Shown: positions 1 to 9,026 of the stretch, piece after piece
Layout: each line of letters starts with the position of its first letter
How positions within the stretch are numbered: the stretch's first letter is position 1
Assembly: GCA_900169235.1 (NCBI GenBank)
Contig: FWCC01000708.1
Coordinates: 673-12,947, forward strand
Direction: 5' to 3'
DNA: 12,275 bases
DNA from: Zarea fungicola
Taxonomy: Eukaryota; Ascomycota; Sordariomycetes; Hypocreales; Cordycipitaceae
Program-made: the position numbers and the translations under genes
Notes under the pieces: model-generated
What the model was told of the DNA's origin: nothing
What the model saw: only the letters and a program-made list of their open reading frames with translations
The model's database searches: none

Positions 1-491
1 TACTTACTGCCACCCACTGTACAAGCAAGTGTCTAGTCCTGAAATGTATTGTGAATTGTCTGAACGCCCATTTGCTGGGCTACGGAGCTAGGGTTCCGCA
101 TCTGACGTAAAGGTCGTTCCGAGGTACATGTGCCTGGGCAGCTTCCGCTCAGAAAATCCATGTACCTGGCATTTTTGTCCACTGAGAGAGACTGACATCA
201 GGCCACACCGGCCTCCAGGGGGGTTTTGGCAGCCAACGTGGTGGCTCAGTGGCTCTCAGCGCGCATTCTTAGTGGCCGGCCGACTTTCCAGCAGCAACCT
301 TTGCCCAGCTCCGATCCTTCTGCGGCCCCTCTAGTTGCCCCGTAAATAGATTACCTTGGTACTTATTGGGATTGCCTTAGTAGTTAGTTGGCATCTCTAA
401 CCATAATATGGGACCCGTGTCAAAGTCTTTCCGGTAGATTTTTTTCATGCTTCTATTCTGGTGTAGAATAATAGGCCGAAGCTCGCAGATC
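1..491. other. Upstream spacer, no gene seen
   Basis: No reading frame here looks like a protein: the only ATG-led frame of note (128-334) is Trp/Pro/Ser-rich, has no recognisable motif and shows no splice continuation. A TGACGTAA sequence at 103-110 resembles an ATF/CREB-type bZIP site but is about 740 nt from the next start codon. The stretch is probably distal promoter of the DAHP synthase gene plus intergenic DNA. I saw no tRNA or repeat. Confidence 0.5.
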
Positions 492-498
492 TGACTCA
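492..498 (+). promoter_or_regulatory. GCRE (TGACTCA), Gcn4/CPC1-type bZIP site
   Basis: A perfect palindromic TGACTCA lies about 350 nt before the DAHP synthase ATG. This is the established binding site of yeast Gcn4 and of its filamentous-fungus orthologues CPC1/CpcA, which raise amino-acid biosynthetic genes on starvation. Its position ahead of the first enzyme of aromatic amino-acid synthesis makes regulation by general (cross-pathway) control likely; that part is inference. A 7-mer does occur by chance, so position is the main argument. Confidence 0.6.
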
Positions 499-532
499 CG
501 GTGAGATGGCATCCATTCATCCATTCCATAGC

Positions 533-540
533 TTTAAATA
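533..540 (+). promoter_or_regulatory. TATA-like element of the DAHP synthase gene
   Basis: TTTAAATA lies 35 nt after the TGACTCA element and about 310 nt before the ATG. No other ATG lies between it and 847, so a transcript starting downstream of it would have no upstream ORF. The match to a canonical TATA box is weak. Confidence 0.3.
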
Positions 541-846
541 CAAAAGATCCCCCATTCGCTACAATAAAAATTCAATCGTCTTTAAATTTGTCAATACTTA
601 TTCCTCCTCGTTCCTCATTTCCGTTGCTGCATATAATACCCAAATACCCAAATACCCATCTGTACTCCGTTTCCAAGCACGAATCTGCACCTGGCCGATT
701 ACGGATACGCACGCTAAAAAAATCATACATCTGCCACCAAGCTGCAAGTCATCCAAAGTGGGATAAAACACGCACCATCACCACTGCACAAGTTGCTTCT
801 CAAGAGGAAACTTGTTCAAAAAAATACAGAAAAAAGGACTGCCATC

Positions 847-2195
<1,349 letters not shown>

Positions 2196-2354
2196 AGGGC
2201 TCAAGACCGTAGATGCAATAGCAATCTGACCAGAATAGCAGAGAAGCTAGAAACAAACACGGCTCTAAAAAAGTGATTATTACCAGCGAAGGAAAAATAT
2301 GGAATAGGGTATGATGTATGAGGATTTTTTGACCCATCTAAACGATTCGAGGCA

Positions 2355-2364
2355 AATAAATAAA
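2355..2364 (+). terminator. Polyadenylation signal of the DAHP synthase gene (candidate)
   Basis: Two overlapping AATAAA hexamers lie about 160 nt after the stop codon, a plausible 3'-end signal for a fungal mRNA. Confidence 0.5.
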
Positions 2365-2990
2365 GTTGGACTTGGGAAGCAGTTCTCCCTACAGCTCTGG
2401 CCAGCGCCGTTAACCACTTACTGTACGATGTGTGAGTGAGACACTGGACGCCATGTGAACGCGGAGTAAGACACGATTTTGCTCGCTGTGACGTTGACAT
2501 GCCATCAACGGAGCTCCGAAATACAGAAATAATCATGCCGCGAGCTGAAGAAGCAAGTATAATCTCATAGTTAACCCTGCTTTCCGAAGCACTGAGCCGT
2601 ATGCATCGGTGGCCAATAATTGCCAGGAACATGTGAAGCGGACCAACGTACATTAGGCGCTTCTCGGCCGGCCGCGCGGAAATGTACCTTGAAGGTTGCT
2701 CTCTCTACTATGCCCCTTTCAACTCATAACACTGGGCTGCTCACAATTATCGATAATAGCATGGCAAGATTAGAGACTACACTGAGTCTGTGTCCAGCTG
2801 CCAGTGCAGCTGGCTAGGCACGGCGCCCCTCTCGACGCGACAGAGCCAGTGACCAAAAGAGACCAGCCTGTCCCTATTCCTCATCCAAAAAATACGGCCC
2901 AGACCGCTCATATAAAACCGCAGGTCTTCACTTTCGACCAGTAGGGGCAGTCATAACCAATACGCAGTCTCTCTGCCATTTGGCCTTTGC

Positions 2991-3032
2991 GTGTGAAGTG
3001 TGAAGTGTGAAGTGTGCAGTGTGAAGTGTGAA
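2991..3032. repeat. Tandem heptamer repeat, six units of GTGTGAA
   Basis: Six consecutive 7-nt units, five of them GTGTGAA and the fourth GTGTGCA, followed by GTTG and a run of A. The array sits about 80 nt beyond the stop codon of the minus-strand gene at 3114-3659, so on that strand it would be read as TTCACAC units in or just past the 3' UTR. Confidence 0.95.
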
Positions 3033-3113
3033 GTTGAAAAAAAAGCAACAAAAAACGCTCAAAACGCCATTGTTCATTAGTAAAATACATGCCCATAAGT
3101 ATATGTTCTTCCT

Positions 3114-3659
3114 TTATCGACCTGCTGAGACGGGAGCATATCCTGCATCTTGCCGGCGTCCCCTGCCCTCGCGCCACTCGGAGATGTGCTTAAACGCCGC
3201 CCAGCCAAGCAGCCCAACCGTCACCAGAATAAATCCCCACACAATAATCTTGTCCTTGTTGCTGTCGCGCTGGAAGCACATGGTGAATACATCGTCCTCG
3301 GTCGCGTCCTTGCAAAAGGTGATGCCCTGCTTCAGGCAGAATGCCTTTGTGCATTCGGAGCACGACGTGGATGCCGATCGCGTCGCCAGCTCCGGGAGAG
3401 CGCTCGAAGAAGAAGCATCCGAGAAGTCGAGGAACGATATAGAGCGTTGCGATTGGTGTTCTGGCCCGAGCGGGATAATGGTACTATTCTTGAAGCAGGT
3501 GCATTTGCAAAAGGTTGGTGCAGCTAGCAGCTGGCGCATTAGCGAGTGGAAATGGGGGAGTGCCGTTGGCGGGCGGGTGCCAGAATTGAGCTTACAAGAT
3601 GCTGCAACCAGAGATATGAAAGCTGCCAAAAGCAGTAAAATAGAATGTATTCGCGTCAT
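3114..3659 (-). CDS. Cysteine-rich type I membrane protein, unknown function
   Basis: A single-exon gene for 181 residues. The ATG at 3657-3659 has a good context (AAAG before ATG); the open frame extends three codons further but without an ATG. Residues 1-21 are a clear signal peptide (MTRIHSILLLLAAFISLVAA), so the next part should be lumenal or extracellular. This part carries nine cysteines: Cys22, a CKCTC knot at 51-55 followed by an N-glycosylation sequon NST at 58, then Cys100, 103, 108, 116 and 128 in a CxxC-x4-C-x7-C-x11-C pattern. A single membrane helix spans about 138-156 (IIVWGFILVTVGLLGWAAF) and ends in a basic 25-residue cytosolic tail. The ordered cysteines and FCKDATEDDVFTMCFQRDSNKD before the helix look like a conserved fungal protein, but I cannot name the family. 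It is divergent from the mL50 gene with about 255 bp between start codons, so they may share a promoter. Confidence 0.8.
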   Translation of the reverse strand: MTRIHSILLLLAAFISLVAASCKLNSGTRPPTALPHFHSLMRQLLAAPTFCKCTCFKNSTIIPLGPEHQSQRSISFLDFSDASSSSALPELATRSASTSCSECTKAFCLKQGITFCKDATEDDVFTMCFQRDSNKDKIIVWGFILVTVGLLGWAAFKHISEWREGRGRRQDAGYAPVSAGR

Positions 3660-3914
3660 CTTTTGCAATTTGTTTCCGTGATTTGTAAAGATGACAATGG
3701 TGAGTTGAGTAACGTTAGCTGTTGGAGTTCTAGCAGCGTACCCCTGCTGTGGGGCGCTGCAGGTCAGATCCTGTCGTCTGGTTGGCTCAAACTGGCCCCT
3801 TCACCAAAAAAGTTGGTTACCATCGACACACAGTGCTTCAGGAGCTTTTCTGCTTCGTCTACTTTTCTTCTCTTGGTCTCCCCGACAAAAAGAGAGCCAA
3901 TACTGTCCGTCACA
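3660..3914. promoter_or_regulatory. Shared divergent promoter region
   Basis: The 255 bp between the start codons of the minus-strand membrane-protein gene and the plus-strand mL50 gene must hold the promoters and 5' UTRs of both. I see no clear TATA box. C/T-rich tracts around 3855-3880 are compatible with pyrimidine-rich fungal housekeeping promoters. Confidence 0.5.
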
Positions 3915-5185
3915 ATGAAACCAGCCATGCCTCGGATATCATGGGCGCGGGGCATCCAGTCCCTGCACCGTGCGGGATCAGCAACATCCTCCTGCAGGGC
4001 CGCCATGGTCGTCGCGCGCAACATCTCGACCACGACGCCCGCCAACAGCACCAAGAACACCGAATGGGTGCGCAGCAAGCTCTGGAAGGACGGCGAGGCC
4101 CCCGGTGCCGCCGACCCCTACACACAGCGGCCCGACGACATACCCGAAGACTCGGCCGTGACGAGGCTGCCCCGGGAGGCACAGCTCGACGGCGCCGACC
4201 CCTTGGACAAGCGACCCCAGGTCGTGCGCGCCTCGAGGCTCCCGCTTCCCCCGCAGAGGACCGAGGCCGACACGCCCAAGGAGATTGAGACCAAGGACCC
4301 GAGCTACGAGCCGGCCACGTCGATGGACGGCCTGGAGGACGTCGAGGTCCTGTCCCAGTGGTGGGACCAGCCCGGCCGCTGGAGCGAGCTGGACACCTTC
4401 AAGGGCTTTGGAAGCGTCGAAAGGGTCACCGACAAGGCCGCCATCGAGGTGTACCTCCGCAGGGCGCTCGTCGAGGTCATTGCCCTGCAGGAGACCGGTG
4501 CCCTAGGAGAGTGGGCTACGCAGACGTGGGCGGAGGGCTCGCGCGAGCAGCTCGATGCGACGCTGACCGTAGAGATTGTCGCCGAAGAAGGCGCCGCTGT
4601 TCTCAAGGGCGACGTCGCCGCCGTCGCGGATAGCGTGAAGCAGCAATCCGAGTACGAGACGGAAGTCGCACGGCCGGAGAGGCTCGCGGCAGCCGAGGCA
4701 GCAGAGATGATCAAGGCATGGGACGCCTCGTGGAAGGAGATTCGTCTGAACGACGAGATGAAATTCGCTGTAAGTATAATCCCGTATTCTCTGATATTCT
4801 CTTTGTTTCTTTCCATTCTTTTTGTCTTCATTGTTGTATGTACTGACTTGCGCAACAGCTCCGGAAACGACTCTACCAGCTCACTGGCAACCTCATTCCC
4901 GATGCCAAGCTCGGCGCCGCCCACACAATCAAGCACCTCATCACCCTGACGGCCAAGCAGCCCAAGTCGCAGCGTCTGGCTGAAATCCTAGAAAAGACGA
5001 ACCAGCTCCAGCAGCTCGCCAATGTCAAGGTGCATGATCGCAAGATTGGTGCTATTGACAAGGAGGTGGCCATTGGCCGCTGGAAGGTCATTGAGGAGGA
5101 GCTGCGAAAGAGAGACTTGCCAATTCGTGGCAAGGACGACATGAAGAGAAACAAGGAAAGGGAGTGGCTGATGGGCAAGAGATAG
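3915..5185 (+). CDS. MRPL50: Mitochondrial large ribosomal subunit protein mL50 (MRPL50)
   Basis: Predicted structural protein of the mitochondrial 54S/39S ribosomal subunit. Exons are 3915-4769 and 4859-5185, giving 393 residues. The 89-nt intron has donor GTAAGT, branch CTGAC and acceptor CAG, and the junction reads MKFA-LRKRLYQLTG. The start ATG lies in CACAATGA. The first about 40 residues are rich in Arg, Ser, Ala and Thr with no acidic residue, ending in VVARNISTTTPA, a typical mitochondrial presequence. A proline-rich, charged linker follows to about residue 160. The part from GFGSVERVTDKAAIEVYLRRALVEV (about 164) to LRKRLYQLTGNLIPDAKLGAAHTIKHL (286 onward) fits the family called 'Ribosomal subunit 39S' (mL50), as I remember it. 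The C-terminal about 70 residues are lysine-rich, fitting rRNA contact. The family call is from memory without alignment; mitochondrial import is well supported. Confidence 0.8.
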
Positions 5186-5262
5186 ACAAAAATGTAGTAG
5201 ATTCCGAGGATGTAAGATGGAGAAAATAAGTATACTTGGATAGTATGCTGTGTATAATGTAC

Positions 5263-5268
5263 AATAAA
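5263..5268 (+). terminator. Polyadenylation signal of the mL50 gene (candidate)
   Basis: AATAAA lies 78 nt after the mL50 stop codon, followed by a T-rich stretch. Confidence 0.55.
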
Positions 5269-5288
5269 CTATTTTTTACATTCAATTT

Positions 5289-5298
5289 TTTATTTATT
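5289..5298 (-). terminator. Polyadenylation signal of the dioxygenase gene (candidate)
   Basis: On the minus strand this reads AATAAATAAA, two overlapping AATAAA hexamers about 70 nt past the dioxygenase stop codon. It lies only 20 nt from the mL50 signal on the other strand. Confidence 0.55.
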
Positions 5299-5368
5299 TC
5301 TTATGAAGAAAACTGGGAGCATTTATCAAATTTATCAAAGGCGCTTGAAAGCCACAGGTTTGAACCAC

Positions 5369-6543
5369 CTACACACCCCAGGTGGTCTCGGCCTTTGGAT
5401 GATACGTAGTCACGGGCTGAACAATCTGATTCTCCGTCGCATTGATGCCAAAGCTCAGCCACGCGAGAATGCCCTCCTCCAGCTCGTCACCTACCAGCTG
5501 ATACTGCATAAACGGATACCCGCCCGCCTGCAGGTCCGCCTGCAGCAGGAAGTCCTCGTCATCCGTCGTGCGCGGCTGCTGATTGTCCTTGTAAGGCGCC
5601 AGCCTCTCCACGGCGTCGACGAGATCCTGGTCAAAGTACATTTGCCCGACATGCGATGCCCGGACGTCGATGATGGTGTTGTTGGGCAGCGGGGAAGCGG
5701 ACAGGTGCGACAGGACGTGGATGTGAATCGCGCGGCCCGCGTAGTGGCCCGGAAAGACGGACTCAAAGTGCACGGCGCCGTCGCCGTCTGTCCTCTGGAC
5801 GCCGCGGAGCCACGTCGTGCCCCAGGTGTCCTCCCAAGCATCATTTCTGTCTTCAAAGCCTTCCTGGACTACGCCGCCATAGACGCCGATGGCATTGGCT
5901 TCTGATGAGAAGAAGAAGAAGGGTTTGTATTAGTTTCGGAATTTTGTGAGAGGAATTGTTGAAAAAGGGAAGGAGGAGAAATGGGATAAAAACTTACGCC
6001 AAATGTCTGCATAGGAATCAGAAATCGGCGTGCAAGTGGCGCTGTTGATGAATTGTACATCAACGTGTAAAGCTATGCCGACCTGGTCCTCAACAATGTT
6101 GGACCGGATAGACTCTCCGGCAACGTCTGTCTGCCGCAAATGTGTGTGAGAATAACTTTCTCATTAACTGGAAAGGCTTGCCTCCGTCACTTACAGTATG
6201 GGCCGACAATAGTATCAGGAGACAGGACACACGAAGACTTGCTACTGAAAAGAGCAGTCTGGTCTACTTGGCCCTTGTATTTTTGGGCCTCGTAGGCCAG
6301 ACTTCGCGCCTTGATCCCGCGCTTCTCCCGAATGCCGTGGATCAAGCTATGGCGACGTTGAATAGACCGCTTGGTTACCCCCAAGGCATCAAGATTGCCG
6401 GCGCAGTGGTCCAGATTGGCGAGGTTTTGCTGGAGAAATGCGCGGCGTCTGAGTGCCTCTTGCGTATGGTCCTCGCCGGGATGACCAGCCGCCAACTGCG
6501 CCCAGGAAAGACTGGCAGCAAGAACGACGTTGTAAAATCGCAT
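5369..6543 (-). CDS. Secreted intradiol ring-cleavage dioxygenase
   Basis: Predicted non-haem Fe(III) enzyme of the catechol/protocatechuate intradiol dioxygenase superfamily, in the extracellular fungal branch that opens catechol-like rings between the hydroxyls. Exons on the minus strand are 6543-6195, 6126-5998 and 5901-5369, giving 336 residues. Both introns (68 and 96 nt) have GTAAGT donors and the second has an ACTAAT branch. Residues 1-19 are a signal peptide (MRFYNVVLAASLSWAQLAA), followed by HPGEDH, typical of this secreted group. An Arg-rich region to about 100 leads to the core: SCVLSPDTIVGPYYVAGESIR (junction at Tyr116/Tyr117), ADIWQANAIGVYGG, TTWLRGVQRTDGDG and FPGHYAGRAIHIHV. 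The four iron ligands are probably a tyrosine of GPYY, Tyr213, His219 and His221; all are present, so the enzyme looks functional. Substrate cannot be told from sequence. It converges on mL50 and has no metabolic partner in the window, so a role in degrading lignin-derived or host phenolics is only a guess. Confidence 0.9.
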
Positions 6544-7616
6544 ACTAACCTGGTTGATATTTCTACAGATTTGATGAGAAATTGAGATGAGTGCTGTTTT
6601 GCCTGGGAGCTAGCCTCACATTTATGTAGTGCTGGTGGCTCGACGAAGTGAATCACGCATTCAGGCTTGGCTGCATCATATACTGTTGTGGCCGCTTCGA
6701 GCTTCTGTTGAAAGAAGTGATGGGCTTCATCCATATTTACGTAAAATTTTAAGTAGCAGCCAAAAAGTGAGCCTATAATTGGTTTACACTATCCAATCGG
6801 GCAGGGCCATCTATCAAAATCCAATCTCGCCTCACGCAGAAAGTGCTGTGGCTATTGATAGGGTATGTAGCTTTAAACTAATGCTTAGAAGCTCAGGTGG
6901 GATGAATGCATGTGGGATAGCCGCTCATATAAAGTAATGCGACCTTCTGCAACCGGTTATTACAAAGCCTCCGGTACGACTGATCAGCCTCTGAATGGAC
7001 ATCTGCTGTTACTGTTATAGAGAGCATTATGTGGGGAAATCATGCAGGGTGCAAGACGAAAAAGGTAATTAATTGGTAATAAAACGAATAAAACGCCATT
7101 GATTCGCAGACGAAATATTTAGGTTGTGGGGGCGCCTTTCTGGTTATAAGTCAACCACGTCGAATTGCAACGTAACCATCACTACAAACAAGATTACAAA
7201 AGATCATCAAGACGGATCAACCTGACCATGGCTTGTGCAAAATTCTTTGCGAGAGAGTTTTGACCAGCCAGCACCTTAAGGCCATCACTCCTGGCGGCGA
7301 ATCAAGGTATGCACCGCCGTCTTGATAAACGGAACATACTCCCTTTCCAATGTAACATGAACATGTGAAAGGAAAGGAGTCTTGGCATGCAAATCGGTAG
7401 GCGACTTTGCAAAGAAAAGGGAAACCAGAATTACCGACTGCTCAACCTACAATTGCCGGAGTACCTACATTTGTAAAACTCTTGACATGAGCCAATTTGA
7501 AGTAGACGATTACTGACTAGTTCGATTTGGAAAGACCATTCTTTTTATTATAAACGAAAGAAGAGCGGCTGAACACGGCATTATCCGTTATCAAGACAGA
7601 TTAGCTTGCAGCTCTG

Positions 7617-7687
7617 GCCGTTTTCATATTGATTCCTGGTAAAGCTTACCTCGTCGGCATGTAGGGAAATCCGGCTATGAAAACGGC
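7617..7687. repeat. Perfect 12-bp inverted repeat, 47-nt spacer
   Basis: GCCGTTTTCATA at 7617-7628 is the exact reverse complement of TATGAAAACGGC at 7676-7687. The arms do not extend by further pairs on either side. It lies in the gene-poor spacer, so it could be a hairpin of a transcript, a protein-binding pair of sites, or chance. Confidence 0.8.
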
Positions 7688-8919
7688 AACGCATTATCGA
7701 CAGGCTTCTTTATTACTCTCAGCTCCAAGTAATCTATAAATAAGCACGGGACAGTTTGAACTGCTATGGAGCTACCCAGACTATTCGTTTAACCTGTAAA
7801 GCAAGAAACCACCAACTTTCACAGGTACGAGACTTTACAAATTTTTTTTTTTCAGTTCAGCGCCCCCAGAAAGGTAACTGCATATGGTTTGTTAATGGTC
7901 GTTAGTATCAAGTCTCCGCGATTGACCCTCCTGAGGCTGCGACCCTAGACTCCTGAAACTCACAGAAAACTGTCGCACCATGTCACGTCTACTGAACCAC
8001 CAAAGGAACACAACCATTGACAGATCGGATGACTCCCCCTTCTGTTTATTCAGTTTCAACTCTGTGAACAATTTGCGGAGAACATTTATTTCCCGATTGC
8101 AGGGGTGGAGCAAAATCAAAACGCTCCGTAGTTGGAAACACGCCACTGTACTACAATATACTCTGATCTACAGTACATTAGAATGCTGTTCAGGGGAGAG
8201 ACCATAATACTAGCTAAGCAGTAATAGATTTCTTTTCCGGAGCTTGGCAGTGGAAGTGGAAGAAAAAGCTCGGTAGATATTGGCTTGCGCGTCACGCAAC
8301 GTCAGTGCTGTTGTGGGCTAACTAGGGGTTACTGTCCGTGCGAGATCTCACGATCGGCGGTGGCTTGGTGTGAATCTAAATGTAGTATGAGCATTTGGCG
8401 GCATAATAAATCCATCGTGAGAGACGATGCCAAGGTCTGGATTAAACGGATACACAAGCCGAAAACTTGCCATTTTGTGATTGGAAGTAGATAGTTTCCG
8501 TAGGATTGGTACTTTATCGGATGCATACCTGTATGAACTTGATAGAGGACTGCAGTTCTGAATGCGTTTCATGTCCAGGTTCAGGTTTTGTAAATGCATC
8601 CGCGCGTGCAAACGCCACAACTGTGAACTACTGACTCGGCGATCTGACCGCAAGTCCCACGAGTGAAGCTACTGCGCATCTATTCCCGAGCTCATGCTGC
8701 CTCCCCTTCTTTTTGAGCTGAGTAGGCCACATTTATTGATATCTCTTTACTTTTTACCAATGGCCCGCTCAAGTTAGCGCTCATGTGCAAGGGAGCCGCT
8801 CTTCTCAATTGTAAAACCAAGCCACGCACACTAGTTACGCCATTATGCGAAGAATCTCGTTTCGTGGCTTTACAGAGCTGAATCTGTTTCAGAAATTGCA
8901 AGTCTCCGTCAAATCGCAG

Positions 8920-8925
8920 TATATA
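8920..8925 (+). promoter_or_regulatory. TATA-like box of the ASST-like gene
   Basis: TATATA lies about 100 nt before the first ATG of the ASST-like gene, a suitable distance for a fungal core promoter with a short 5' UTR. Confidence 0.4.
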
Positions 8926-9026
8926 CCAAGAAGAAAATGCCCCGACATTAATAAAGACGACGCAGATCTCTAAATATCTCAGTTCCTGGACCACAGTACA
9001 ACTATCATCACGCGATTGGCAGATAC

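Larger units (their letters stand above)
2196..3113. other. Intergenic spacer between convergent genes
   Basis: It holds the 3' UTR of the DAHP synthase gene, about 600 nt with nothing I can name, and a tandem heptamer array near its right end. Frames here (for example 2201-2653 on the minus strand) lack composition or motifs of a real protein. I found no tRNA or transposon end. Confidence 0.5.
6544..9026. other. 2.5 kb gene-poor spacer
   Basis: It contains the promoters of the dioxygenase gene (left) and the ASST-like gene (right). The rest is AT-richer than the genes, full of stops in all frames, and I found no spliceable protein, tRNA or transposon terminal repeat. Details seen: a TATAAATA at 7735-7742 on the plus strand followed by only an eight-codon ATG frame; a T-run ending in CAG near 7843-7859 that resembles a splice acceptor but has no fitting upstream exon; and a 12-bp inverted repeat (separate entry). 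A non-coding RNA or an old degraded element is possible but unsupported. Confidence 0.5.

Noticed and set aside
5351..5380. GGTTTGAACC resembling a tRNA B box
   Set aside because: It lies at the end of the dioxygenase coding sequence and there is no A box or cloverleaf around it.
6375..6734. Minus-strand frame extending upstream of the dioxygenase start
   Set aside because: It is in another frame from the dioxygenase; the ATG at 6543 begins directly with a signal peptide, so this is 5' UTR and shadow.
8285..8494. Cysteine-containing plus-strand frame suggesting another small Cys-rich protein
   Set aside because: It starts with TTG, the first ATG comes after the Cys cluster, the cysteines are not in a metallothionein-like pattern, and no splice sites complete it.
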